Below are positions 44,201 to 55,948 of a stretch of DNA of 64,000 bases, piece after piece. The position numbers were made by a program, and so were the translations under genes. The notes under the pieces were generated by a model. That model worked only from the letters and a program-made list of their open reading frames with translations. It had not been told where the DNA came from and searched no databases. Within the stretch, counting starts at the first letter, position 1; every line of letters starts with the position of its first letter. The DNA is from Urophycis tenuis (taxonomy: Eukaryota; Chordata; Actinopteri; Gadiformes; Phycidae): contig JAXIVH010000028.1 in the NCBI GenBank assembly GCA_036785325.1, positions 3,167,558 to 3,231,557 of the forward strand. The letters are read 5' to 3'.

Positions 44201-47200
44201 GCACATGATCTCAGTGAAGGAGCAGCTCTCTGGGCAGCTGCAGGAGTCCCAGGCTGAGGTATCCCGGCTGACCTCCGACCTCCATGCCACGAGAAACCAG
44301 ACGGTGGTGCTGCAGCAGGACCTCACTGCCCAGCAGGAGAAACTCGCCCAGAGCGCCTTTACCCTCAACGACCTACACATGACCCAGAAGACCCTGGAGG
44401 ACACCGTGAAGGAGCTGAGGAGTCACCTGGGCCGGGCGCAGGAGCAGGCCAAGAAGGCACGCAAGGATGCTGAGGAGCTGAGGACATCCCTGCAGGAGAA
44501 GGACAAGCTGGCCCAGACACTGGAGCGAGAAGGAAGTGGAGGAGACCAAGGAGAGCAGGAAGACATGCTGAGAGTGGAGCTGCTGGAGAAGGAGAAGGAG
44601 TTGGCAGAGCTCCGGAGAGAGCTGGTGGAGGCGAGGAGCTCCCATGGGGAGGCGATATCCGAGAACTTTGAGATAAAGATGAAATTGGAGAAGCGCAAGT
44701 TGAAGGAGGCGGAGGAGGAGCAGCAGGAGGCTGTGGGGAAGATGGAGGAGCTAAGCAGGCAGTTGAGGGACGGCCAGGCGGTGTTGAGTAGGACCATCCT
44801 TGAGAAGGATACCCGCATCGAGGCCCTGAAGCTGGAGAAGAGCCAGCTGGAGGGCGAGCTGTCCCGGGCCGAGGGCGTGCTGGCGGGCCAGGCCAAGCGG
44901 TACCAGCAGACCATCGAGGAGCTAAGTAACGCACGCTCCCTGGATGCCACGGCGCTGCAGACGGAGCACGAACGGGCGGTGCGTCTCAACCAGGAGAAGG
45001 AGCAGGAGATTGCGCAGCTGAGGAGGGATGTGGAGCAGATGGCGGCTGACCACAGGGACACCAACGAGATGCTGTCCATCACGGTCGCGGGGCAGGAGCA
45101 GCTGACGGAGCTCCTGCAGGAGAAGGATTCCTTCATGGACACACTGAAGCAGAATGCTGCGGAGCTCCAGAGGGAGCTGGAGGCTAAGGTGGCGGAGGTC
45201 TCCCAGGAGGCGAAGGCCATCCGGCAGTTGTTGGAGGAGCGGGAACGACACCTGGGCGTCATGAAGGAGGACAACAGCCACCTGAGGGAGGAGATCGACC
45301 GGCTGCGGGACCAGCAGAGCCAGCCGCAGCCCCGCACGGAGACCCGCACAGAGCCCCGCACACTGGCCATTATCACGGAGCTGGAGACGGAGATCCACCA
45401 GCTCAAGGCCTCCCGGGACCTCCTGGAGGATGAGGTGCACGTCCTGAGGAGCACCACGGAGGAGCAGCAGGCCTCCCTGCTCCTCGCACAGCAGTCCCTC
45501 CTGGCCCAGCAGGGGGAGCTGGAGCAGGCTCAAGCCCGGCAGGAGCAGACCCTCCAGAACTACAACCGGCTCCTCCACGCCAAGGATGAGGAGGTAGCAC
45601 GTCTTCAGCAGGCGGTAGACAACACTCCTCTTCTTCTTCCTCCTTCCGGGGTCCAGGGCGAGGTCATCCTTCAGGAGGACAAGGACACCCAGTCCCTCAA
45701 AGAGAGCGGCAACGAGAAGCACGACCTTTCCAAGGTGGAGATCGAGCGGCTGGTGCAAGGCATCCAGGAGAAGGAATGCGAGATCAGCCAGCTCAATGAA
45801 AGGAACGTCTCCCTGGCCCGCCAGCTGGACCAGCTGGCCCTGTCCCGCGATGAGGCGGGCAAGCTGGCCCAGATGGTGCGGCAGAAGGACCTGGAGCTCC
45901 AGGCCCTCCACACCCGGGTCACCATGGGCCAGGACGTCATGTACCTTCAGCAGCAGCTGCAGGCTTACGCGCTGGAGCGTGAGCAGGTGCTGTCGGTGCT
46001 CAATGAGAAGACGCGCGAGAACAGCCAGCTGCGATCTGACCACCACCACCTCATGGACATTCTTTCGGGCAAGGAGGCGGCGCTGCTGAAGTTGCAGCAG
46101 GAGAACACGCGGCTGTCCAACATGAGCGACCCGTCAGGCAGCCAGGATATGTTCCGTGAGACTATCCAGAACCTGTCGCGCATCATCCGCGAGAAGGACA
46201 TCGAGATTGACGCGCTGACCCAGAAGTGCCAGACGCTGGTGGCCGTCCTGCAGGCCGCGGCAGGCCCGGAGCCGGGCGGCGCCGGTGGGTCCGGCGGAGG
46301 GGTCAGCAGCAACCAGTTTGAGGAGCTTCTGCAGGAGCGTGACACGCTGAAGCAGCAGATGAAGAAGGTGGAGGAGTGGAAGCAGCAAGTGATCACCACG
46401 GTGAAGAACATGCAGCACGAGTCAGCGCAGCTGCAGGAGGAGCTGCTGAAGCTGCAGGGCAAGGTGTCGGCCGACAGCGACTGTAGCTCCCAGCTGTCGG
46501 CGGAGTACGGCCGCCTGATCCAGAGCTACGAGCTAAAGGAGCGGCGGCTGGGGAGTCTGGGCCAGGAGCTGGCCCAGGTGCAGCAGACCATCAGCCAGCT
46601 GAGCAGCACCAAGGATGTCCTGCTGGGGAAGCTGGACAGCGTGGTCCCTGAGGTCGCTGGACAGCTGGCACAGGCCAGCTCTGCTCTGCTCTCCATGGAG
46701 CCTCCCGGTGAGTTGGTCTGTTGATGTACTTATTTGATGCTTATTATGATATACCACAATCCCAACATGAAGTACCACAAACAGGACCAGACCAGCAGGG
46801 GGCAGCACCCGTACCGTCCGGGCCATCCGACGTGCTGCAGGAGGTCCAGACCCTGCGAGCGCTGGTGGCGGAGCGGGACGCGGCCATCCGGACCCTGCAG
46901 GAGAACATCCTCCGGCTGTCGGCCACGGAGGGCCAGCAGCGGGGGCAGGCGGAGGAGGTGCGGCACGCCCAGGAGCGGCTGGAGACACTGCAGCGCTCGG
47001 TCCGGGAGAAGGACCTGCTGATCAAGACCAAGGGGGACCAGCTGGCGCAGGCCAGCGAGGCACTGAGGAACCGCGAGAGCGACAGCGAGGTCCTGAGGCA
47101 GGCGGTGACCAACCTGAAGGAGCGTGCCCTGATCCTGGAACTGGACGGCCGCAAGCTGAAGGAGGAGAACGAGGCGGTGGCATCCCGGTCGCGGGAGAAG

Positions 47201-50200
47201 GAGTCGGAGTTCCGGGCGCTGCAGGAGACCAACATGCAGGTGTCCTTCCTGCTCCGGGAGAAGGAGTTCCAGCTGACCTCCATGAGTGAGAAGGCAGCCA
47301 CCCTGGAGAAGATGCTCAAAGACAAGGACCAGGTCGGCTGGGTTCAACAGACATTATGAATGCCTAGCTTTGCGTTTTGATCGTGATTTTGTACTTCTTT
47401 TGTAGGATGATGTATTTAAGTAGCAGGACAGTCTAGGCTAGGGTGTGAAAACAGTAGCCTATGTATTTGAATATTTGAACAGTGAATCTACAGCAGTACA
47501 TCAGGATGTGGAGACTCCATGGGGGCTCATGAGTGTGCTGCCAACCCTCAGGGCAAGTCTGGGGAGCTGAACCAGCTGCTGGACGAGATGAAGTCCATGC
47601 AGGAGAAAGCGGTGCTCTTCCAGCAGGAGAGAGACCAGGTCATGCTGGCCCTCAAGCAGAAGCAGATGGAGACCACCGCCGTGCACACCGAGGTACGGAG
47701 AGGGTCCTTCAGGCGGGTTGAACATCACCCAGACAACACAACACATGAACTCTGTCCCGGCTGTACAACCAGCAACGCCAACATCAGTCTTGGAACCTAA
47801 CCTCTATGTTAGGACAACGCTAGTGAAAAGCTAAACCCTGGTTCTGAGAGTGTAGCGTTCCACGCAGACCGTTTACCTGCATGCAAGCCCAGTCAACTCA
47901 ACTCAACTTTTCTTTATTTGTCATTGCACAAGAAACACAGAGTGATTTTTGGCAGTGAAATGTCATTGCTATAGGCTTCCGGGAGACACAGAGATAAACA
48001 ATATTTAAATAGATCTATAAAAATACAGAAATAAAAATCTAAACTATGATCAATATAATAATAAAGTGCAAAAGAACTGAATAATATTAATTAAATAATA
48101 CAAAAAAATGTTAGGAATAAAAATGTATTGAGAACATAGCAGCAGGGTGGAGATTATTGCACACATCCATAAGGAAAATATTGCACTGAAAGTATTGCAC
48201 TGAAATGGGTGGGGGGGTATTCTGCATTGAGCAGTCTGATGGCTAGGGGGAAGTAACTTTTGCTGAATCTGGCTGTTCTGCAGCAAATGCTGCGGAACCT
48301 TCTACCAGACGCCAGCCGGGAGAACAGTCCTTGGTGAGGGTGGGTGGGGTCAGAGAGGATCCTGTGAGCTCTGGACAAGCAGCGGTTGTCTGCTATGTCT
48401 CGGATGGGGGGGAGCGGGGTCCCGATGTTCTTCTCCGCTGTCCTCGCTACTCTGCAGAGGCTTCCAGTCAGAGGCTCTGCAGCTCCCAGACCAGACGGAG
48501 ATGCAGCTGGTCAGCAGGCTCTCGATGGTCCCTCTGTAGAAGGTGGTGAGGATGGGAGGGGGGATGGAGGCTCTCCTCAGCCGCCGCAGGAAGTGCAGGC
48601 GCTGCTGTGCCTTCTTCGCCAGGGAGGAGGTGTGGAGTGACCAGCTGAGGTTGTCAGAGATTTGCACCCCCAGGAACTTGGTGCTTCTCACAACTTCCAC
48701 AGCTGTGTCGTTGATGAGGAGGGGCGTGTGGCTGGGTCTGGATCTCCTGAAGTCCACGATGATCTCTTTTGTTTGATCAACATTCAGGACCAGGTTGTTC
48801 ACCTTGCACCTCCTTCCTGTAAGCCAATTCGTTATTGTCCTGAATGAGGCCCACAACTGTTGTGTTGTCCGCGTACTTCAGGATGTGGTTGCTGTTGTAC
48901 CTTGGACGACAGTCGTGGGTCATCAGGGTGAACAGCAGGGGGCTCAGAACGCAGCCCTGGGGGGAGCCGGTGTTCAGGGAGATGATACTGGAGGTGTTGT
49001 TCCCCACGCGGACAGACTGGGTTCTGTCGGTAAAAAAGTCCAGCAACCAGTTAAACAGGGGGGTATTGAGTCCCAGGGGCTCCAATTTGCATACCAAGTC
49101 CTGGGGGATGATCGTATTGAATGCTGAGCTGAAATCCAGGAACAGCATCCGTACGTGGGTGTTCTTCTCCTCCAGGTGCTCCAGGCTCAGATGGAGAGCA
49201 GTGGAGATGACATCCTCAGTGGAGCGGTTGGGCTGGTATGCAAACTGGGCCGGGTCAAATGATGGGGGGAGTAAGGAGATGATTTGGTCCTTGACAATCC
49301 TCTCGAAGCACTTCATGATGGTGGATGTGAGTGCGACGGGGCGAAAGTCGTTAAGGCATGTGATGGCAGGTTTCTTGGGCACTGGAATTATTGTGGCTGA
49401 CTTGAAACATGGGGGGACGCCTGGTTCAGTGAGGTGTTAAAGATGTCTGTGAGCACGTGGGCCAGCTTGTCTGCACATTCCTTGATCAGCCGTCCTGGAA
49501 TATTGTCAGGGCCTGCAGCTTTCCGTGCGTTGACCTTCCTCAGTGCGCTCTGCACATCAGGATGGGGGGTGGCTTTCCTTTCAGGGTTGTTGTTCAGTGC
49601 TTCAAACCTTCCGAAGAAGTTATTGAGCTCATCAAGGAAGCTGATGTCATCCTAGCGGGGTGTGGGTGTGACTTTGTAGTCAGAGACAGTCTGGATGCCC
49701 TGCCACAGTCATCTGGTGTTGCTGGGGTCCTGGAAGAAGCCTTGGATCTTCTGACTATGGGCTCGCTTTGCTACCCTGATGGCGCGGTTCAGGTTGGCCC
49801 TCGCTGATCTGAGTGCCGTCTCATCACCAGTTTTGAATGCAGCATTGCGCTCCCTCAGTCTCACACGTACGTCCTTAGTCATCTAAGGTTTCTGATTTGC
49901 CCGAGTGATGATTGTCTTGGTAACTGTAACTCCTTCCATGCACCACTGAATGTAGTCCATCACAGATGCAGCATACTCCTCCACATTGGTGTGTTGGTTG
50001 ACTGTTGCAGCCTCTCTGAACATGCTCCATTCAGTGCACTCAAAACAGTCCTGCAGTGCAGACATAGCTCCTTCAGGCCACACTCTCACCTTCTTCACAG
50101 CAGGCTTTCCCCTGATGAGCAGGGGCTAGTATGCAGGAATTAGCATAACAGAGAGGTGGTCTGAGGAGCCCAGGTGGGGGCGGGGGGCTGCTCTGAATGC

Positions 50201-52874
50201 CTTCTTGATGTTTGTGTAAACCAAGTCCAGTGTGTTCTGCCCTCTGGTAGCAAAATCCCCATGCTGATAAAAACCGGGAAGCACAGTCTTCATATTGGCC
50301 TGATTAAAGTCCCCTGCAACAACAAAGACGCCCTCCGGCTGTGTGGATTGCATGTCATTGATGGCACGGTAGAGAACACTCAGGGCTTGTTTTGTGTCGG
50401 CACTGGGTGGAATGTAGACAGCAACGATGGTGATGCTGGTGAATTCTCGGGGCAGGTAGAAAGGTCTGCACCTCACAATCATAAACTCTATGTCCGCAGA
50501 GCAATGGCTGGAGATCAGTGTAGCGTTATTACACCAGCTGCTATTTGTGTAGATGCAGACACCTCCCCCTGGGTTTTACCTGTGAGAGCATGGCTCCTGA
50601 ATGTTGTTAGCCCGTCCAGGCTAATGGCGGTGTCAGGGACAGATGAGTTGAGCCACGCCACGTCAAATGCAGCAGTTTCTTGTCTCCCTTTTGGTGTTTA
50701 AGTCCAGCTTCGGGTAGTCCAGTTTGTAGTCCTACAAGGTAGTCCTCGAAGCTGATTGGTCATTAATACACGGATCGCAAACAGAAACCTGAGCTCTTCT
50801 GGGACCAGAACCTTGTTCTGCTGCCTGCAGGCGCCCTCGTTGGTATTCAGAGGTCTTCAGAGACACTGAGTAACTCCTCTGCTCCTCTGCTCCTCTGCTC
50901 CTCCACTCCTCCAGCTTCAGCGTGTCAAGGACAAGGAGCAGCGCCTCAACGTGGAGCTGGAGAGGCTCCGCAACCACCTGCTGGAGATGGAGGACTCCTA
51001 CACCCGCGACGCGCTGGCCGCTGAGGACCGCGAGGTGGAGCTGAGGAGGAGGGTGGTGCTGCTGGACGAGAGGCTGGCCTCGTCCTCCAGTGCCGTGGAG
51101 ACCGCCAGGTCGGTTACTAGGTTACTGTGTGTCTGTGTGTCTGTCTGTGAATATATATGTAGATATAACAGTAACATTGATATTGTGAAATAACATTGCT
51201 ATAACAGGCAGATGTTGGTCAGGTAAAAATTCCATCAGGAATCTCCAGTTATTTTGGGTCCATGTGGGCTGGCCAGCGGTCAGTCTCCTAGTGTCCTCCT
51301 CTGAGAGCCTGGTCTCCCTGACCCCTGCAGCATGCAGGCCAGCATGCAGGTGGAGTCCCTCCAGGAGCAGCTGGGCGCGGCCGTGACGCAGCGTGATGAG
51401 GCCCTGCTGAAGCTCCACGTGTCCCAGGATCAGGTGAAGCAGTACGCCCACTCCCTCTCCAACCTGCAGAACGTGCTGGAGCACTTCCAGCAAGGCAAGT
51501 CCTCGTCCCCTGCTCTCTGGCTTGGTGGAGGAACAGTTGTCTGTGGGGGGGCTCCTGGTGTTTTGGGGTGCAGCGCGTGGGGCTGTGACTTGGGGATCAG
51601 TTGGAAGGGGCAGAGAGGGCCGAGTCAGGCCCAGAATGATAGGGAGCATCATGTGAGGGAGGATCATGTAGTTTACTGAGATCCTCTAGTTTACTGCATC
51701 ATGTTGAGGAGGGCGTGAACAGGGTCATGCTGTTGGTTATGATATGTTACCCCTGACCGTAGTTGATGATGACCATGTGGTTGTTCCCTCAGAGGACAAA
51801 GCCATTTACTCCATGGAGCTGAACAAACTGCGGAGGGAGAAGGAGGAGTACAGGAGCAAGGCGGAGCGGCTGGAGGACCAGGCCTCCGCCCTGCAGGTAC
51901 CTGTTATTGATGAGTGGTGATTGATGAGAGGCCTTATGGAACACATATATCAATACACAATGTATCAATGATATCCAACTACACCCGAAACAACCCTCCA
52001 GCCAGGTGAATGACATGAACCGTCATGGAAAATGTATTGATCAGTGAAAGGAATGACTGATTGAAATGGATTGACTGGATTGGTCCACATGAGTGGTGTG
52101 CTGATCTGGATGTCCCTCCTGTGATGTTCCCCTCCAGATGAAGCTGGACGAGGCCAACAGTGCGCTGGAGTCGGCCTCCCGTCTCACTGACCAGCTGGAC
52201 CTCAACGAGGAGCAGATGGAAAAGCTTCGGAAGGAAGGTAAGACCCCTGGAGACGCAGGCCCACCACCTGCCCGCTCTGATGCTCCCTGTCTACACAGAC
52301 TCCACACAGCCTGTGATCATCACCGTCTACACAGACTCCACACAGCCTGTGATCATCACCGTCTACACAGACTCCACACAGCCTGTGATCATCACCGTCT
52401 ACACAGACTCCACACAGCCTGTGATCATCACCGTCTACACAGACTCCACACAGCCTGTGATCATCACCGTCTACACAGACTCCACACAGCCTGTGATCAT
52501 CACCGTCTACACAGACTCCACACAGCCTGTGATCATCACCGTCTACACAGACTCCACACAGCCTGTGATCATCACCGTCTACACAGACTCCACACAGCCT
52601 GTGATCATCACCGTCTACACAGACTCCACACAGTCTGGTGTGGGCGGGGCTACAGAGGCCTGGTGTGGGCGGAGCTATAGAGGCCTGGTGTGGGCGGAGC
52701 TACAAAGGCCTGTGTGGGCGGGGCTACAGAGGCCTGGACAGGAGGAAGACACACATCATGTACACGTCCTCCCAGAACTCTGTCTGCTCTGGAGGAGGAA
52801 CCCCATCCATCTCCTGGTGCTGTCCACCTTCAGAGCCTTATCTAGTGCACACACACACAACACACACACACACA

Positions 52875-52921
<47 letters not shown>

Positions 52922-53066
52922 ACACACACACACAGACACACATAGACACACACACACACATAGACACACACACACACACACACACGCACAACACACACAC
53001 ACAACACACACACACGCACAACACACACACGCACAACACACACACACACACAACACACACACACAC

Positions 53067-53115
<49 letters not shown>

Positions 53116-53264
53116 CACACACACATACGCACAACACACATACATAGAGACACACACACACACGCACAACACACACACATAGAGACACACACGCACAACA
53201 CACACATCGAGACACACACATACACACAACACACATACATAGAGACACACACACACACACATAG

Positions 53265-53295
<31 letters not shown>

Positions 53296-54314
53296 GACAC
53301 ACACGCACAACACACACATGGAGACACACACGCACGCGCACACACACACACACACATAGAGACACACACACAGAGACACACGCACAACACACACATCGAG
53401 ACACGCACGCACACACACACATAGAGACACACACACACGCACAACACACACACACACACACACACGCATAGACACACACATGCAAACACACACACACACA
53501 CTCTCTCTAATGAAGTGTCCAACTGTCAAATATTTTTGGAAAGTCACTACATCCGTGCAAATAGAAAGCGCAGCCTGGCTGAGGTCATGCTGTTGGTTTG
53601 TAATGAAGTCACTGTGAGCTCATGTCTATAGATATCCTCGCCTCAGTGCTGTAATACTGGATGCAGAAAGTGTCAGATTTGCCCCGGTCCACCGTGGGCC
53701 GTTCCACCCTTCAGCCCATACCTCGCTGCATGCCTATATATAGAGCTCCATACAGCTGTGGCTCCACAGCTGGGGAGATAAGGGACGATATAGTCCTAGA
53801 GACCATTTCCCAGGCTCAGCTCCCTTGACTTATCAGCTGAATAACAAAACACCTCAGCCTTGACTCGCCTCACCACTACCACCGCCCGGCCAGGACGACT
53901 GCTGAGTGGTGGAAGAGGTCACGTAACTTCTGCTGCCGCTGATGTGGAGGTGTTCTGGTGCTGCAGTGGTCTTCTGGACCATGATGGCTTTGACCACCAT
54001 GAAACCCTCAAGTGTGTGTGTGTGTGTGTGTGCGACCCTCAGTGGAGGTGAGGCAGGAGATGCTGGAGGAGGCCCAGACGAAGCTGATGAAGCTGCTCAA
54101 CAGCACCGAGGGAAAAGTGGACAAGTAGGTTCACACACACACACAAACATGGCCTCCAGCGAACGCCGCGTCCCGGCTAACGCTGCTGTGTCTCTGCAGG
54201 CTGCTGATGCGGAACCTGTTCCTGGGCTACTTCCACACGCCGCGGAGCAAGCGCGCCGAGGTGATGAGGCTCATGGGAAATGTTCTCGGCCTCAGCCGCG
54301 AGGACGTGGACAAG
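38224..54314 (+). CDS. TRIP11: TRIP11 (GMAP-210), Golgi tether; 3' end missing
   Basis: 19 coding exons: 38224-38362, 39687-39763, 40374-40484, 40763-41050, 41599-41667, 41782-41947, 42415-42720, 43079-43119, 43215-43313, 43599-43805, 44202-46707, 46785-47332, 47552-47692, 50915-51108, 51331-51494, 51793-51896, 52138-52237, 54043-54124, 54200-54314; about 1819 codons, phases consistent (human 1979 aa). The N-terminus [20 protein letters not shown] is the ALPS helix that senses curved membranes. An almost continuous coiled coil follows; the 2.5-kb exon 11 holds the conserved MFRETIQNLSRIIREKDIEI. The last two exons, with LLMRNLFLGYFHTPRSKRAE, are the GRAB domain that binds ARF1-GTP. Acting at the cis-Golgi with IFT20, it tethers small vesicles. 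Intron 15 uses a GC donor (51495). Human exons encoding the last 150-160 residues are not found before the window ends. Confidence 0.94.
38363..39686 (+). other. TRIP11 intron 1
   Basis: Unremarkable AT-rich intron. A short CTGT repeat lies at about 39416-39440. No exon, RNA gene or transposon recognised. Confidence 0.5.
39850..40022 (-). mobile_element. tRNA-derived SINE, copy 2
   Basis: Same family as 118-292. The minus strand begins GGCGGCAGTAGCTCAGTGGG (A box) and has GCGGTTCGATCCCC (B box). It lies in TRIP11 intron 2. Confidence 0.85.
41074..41522. repeat. About 22-bp GC-rich minisatellite in TRIP11 intron 4
   Basis: The unit is GTAGACCACCACGAGGGGCG plus CC, about 20 copies, with CCGCC variants and growing G runs up to about ten. 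It starts about 24 bp after the exon-4 donor and ends 77 bp before exon 5. Confidence 0.93.
42139..42306 (-). mobile_element. tRNA-derived SINE, copy 3
   Basis: Same family and orientation as the copies at 118 and 39850, in TRIP11 intron 6, about 110 bp before exon 7. Confidence 0.85.
43806..44201 (+). other. TRIP11 intron 10
   Basis: AT-rich intron without recognisable elements. The reading frame of exon 11 happens to stay open upstream to about 44094, but the acceptor GGTATTCCCAG ends at 44201 and homology starts with HMISVKEQL. Confidence 0.6.
48350..49382 (-). pseudogene. LINE reverse transcriptase domain, broken
   Basis: RT landmarks are NDFRPVALTSTIMKCFERIV, FAYQPNRSTEDVISTALH, MLFLDFSSAFNTIIP, TGSPQGCVLSPLLFTL, then YADNTTVV in place of the catalytic YADDT. 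After a frame change come LVLNVDQTKEIIVDFRR and FLGVQISDNLSW. Loss of the second catalytic Asp (ADN) and the frameshift near 48790-48850 show it is dead. Confidence 0.9.
50126..50482 (-). pseudogene. LINE APE-type endonuclease fragment
   Basis: Contains VAVYIPPSADTKQAL, VVAGDFNQANMKTVLP, TLDLVYTNIKKAF and LGSSDHLSVMLIP. These are the GDFN and SDH motifs of the apurinic-endonuclease-like domain of L2/CR1-type LINEs. Confidence 0.88.
52278..52635. repeat. 36-bp minisatellite in TRIP11 intron 17
   Basis: The unit is GTCTACACAGACTCCACACA plus GCCTGTGATCATCACC, about 10 virtually identical copies. A second block of about four copies of a 24-bp GTGTGGGCGGGGCTACAGAG-type unit follows to about 52735. 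Confidence 0.95.
52843..53503. repeat. (CA)n-rich satellite in TRIP11 intron 17
   Basis: ACACAC tracts punctuated by ACACATAGAGACAC and ACACGCACAACACAC motifs, about 660 bp. Confidence 0.95.
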
Positions 54315-54424
54315 GTAAAGACTTTAACATTTTAAAACGTTGTCCTGGTGGTTAAAACACGCTGTGTTTGAGGTATCAAAGCGATATCTCAACATCTCCA
54401 GGCGGCGCTCTGCGAGATTTGAGG

Positions 54425-55021
54425 GCATACCTGCGGGGCAGAGGGTATGCCGCGGGGCAGAGGGCATGCCGCGGGGCAGAGGGCGTGCCTGCGGGGCAGA
54501 GGGTGTGCCGCGGGGCAGAGGGCGTACCCGCGGGGCAGAGGGCGTGCCGCGGGGCAGAGGGTGTGCCGCGGGGCAGAGGGCGTACCCGCAGGGCAGAGGG
54601 CGTACCCGCGGGGCAGAGGGCGTGCCGCGGGGCTGAGGGCGTACCTGCGGGGCTGAGGGCGTACCTGCAGGGCAGAGGGCGTACCCGCGGGGCAGAGGGC
54701 GTGCCGTCGGGCAGAGGGCGTGCCGCGGGGCAGAGGGCGTGCCTGCGGGGCAGAGGGTGTGCCGCGGGGCAGAGGGCGTACCCGCGGGGCAGAGGGCGTA
54801 CCCGCGGGGCAGAGGGTGTGCCGCGGGGCAGAGGGCGTATCCGCGGGGCAGAGGGTGTGCCGCGGGGCAGAGGGCGTACCTGCGGGGCAGAGGGCGTACC
54901 TGCGGGGCAGAGGGCGTACCTGCGGGGCAGAGGGCGTGCCGCGGGGCAGAGGGCGTACCCGCGGGGCAGAGGGCGTGCCGCGGGGCAGAGGGCGTGCCGC
55001 GGGGCAGAGGGTGTACCCGCG
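54425..55021. repeat. 19-20-bp GC-rich minisatellite after TRIP11 exon 19
   Basis: The unit is CGGGGCAGAGGGCGTGCCG, or the 20-bp form with GTACCCG; about 30 copies, beginning about 110 bp after the exon-19 donor. Length variants rotate the frame, giving long open frames on both strands without coding meaning. Confidence 0.93.
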
Positions 55022-55429
55022 AGCCCGCCGGTGCGTGAAGGCGGCGGAAAGCCAAGCGGAAACAAAAGTGGAGTAATGAAGTCACTAGCGGCCCAGGCGT
55101 GGCCGTGGTTACGGGGCTAACCGCGACGGCTGGCGGCGTTTACTGGACGCCAATGACGGCCTCTCTGGCAGCGCCGTGCGCGTCTCCATGAGCGCTTCCA
55201 GATGCTGGTCTAACGGCCGTGGCGCCCCACCGGGCGCCACATTCCTCCCCAACCGCGGGGAGACCTCCCAACGTGTCTGAACGCCTTAGGAAATCTCCTG
55301 TGAGGTCATCGGAGCTTCTACCACAACAAGTGTTGTTTTCTTCTTCAGCCGTTTCCCAACAGCTTGTCCTGCTGCTGCTCTGTTGCTCAACTTCAGATGA
55401 TGATTTTATATTAGAGTCTCAGTGAACAC
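55022..55429 (+). other. Unique spacer between arrays
   Basis: About 400 bp of non-repetitive sequence, GC-rich at the left. I searched it for the next TRIP11 exon (expected to encode a TRWMTGWLGG-like segment) and did not find it. Confidence 0.5.
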
Positions 55430-55948
55430 TGTGAAGACTGTTAGTCTCACTGAACACTGTAAATACTGTTATAGTCTCACTGAACGCTGTAAATACTGTT
55501 ATAGTCTCACTGAATGCTGTAAATACTGTTAGTCTCTCACTGAACACTGTAAATACTGTTATAGTCTCACTGAATGCTGTAAATACTGTTAGTCTCTCAC
55601 TGAACACTGTAAATACTGTTATAGTCTCACTGAACGCTGTAAATACTGTTAGTCTCTCACTGAACACTGTAAAGACTGTTATAGTCTCAGTGAACGCTGT
55701 AAATACTGTTAGTCTCTCATTGAACGCTGTAAAGACTGTTATAGTCTCACTGAATGCTGTAAATACTGTTAGTCTCTCACTGAACACTGTAAAGACTGTT
55801 ATAGTCTCACTGAACGCTGTAAATACTGTTATAGTCTCACCAAACACTGTAAAGACTGTTATAGTCTCACCAAACACTGTAAAGACTGTTAGTCTCTCAC
55901 TGAACAATGTAAAGACTGTTGTAGTCTCTCACTGAACACTGTGTAAAG
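55430..55948. repeat. 30-bp minisatellite, left part
   Basis: The unit is GTCTCACTGAACACTGTAAA plus GACTGTTATA, about 17 copies, interrupted by the hAT element at 55949 and continued at 57751. Confidence 0.94.

Larger units (their letters stand above)
47893..50706 (-). mobile_element. LINE (L2/Rex-like) in TRIP11 intron 13, antisense
   Basis: About 2.8 kb, 5'-truncated, minus strand: endonuclease part (50126-50482), linker (49883-50098 and around), RT (48350-49382), then a 3' UTR ending in AAAGTTGAGTTGAGTTGACT near 47893. Several stops and frameshifts make it inactive. Together with its flanks it widens intron 13 to 3.2 kb. Confidence 0.9.

Noticed and set aside
44365..46462. Large minus-strand ORFs under TRIP11 exon 11
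   Set aside because: Antisense shadows caused by the GC-rich coding bias of the coiled-coil exon.
52756..53547. Cys/Val-rich ORFs resembling a cysteine-rich protein
   Set aside because: (CA)n/(GT)n microsatellite; the CVCV pattern is a translation of GTGTGT.
54324..55120. 250-codon ORFs on both strands
   Set aside because: 19-20-bp GC-rich minisatellite; no homology and many parallel frames.
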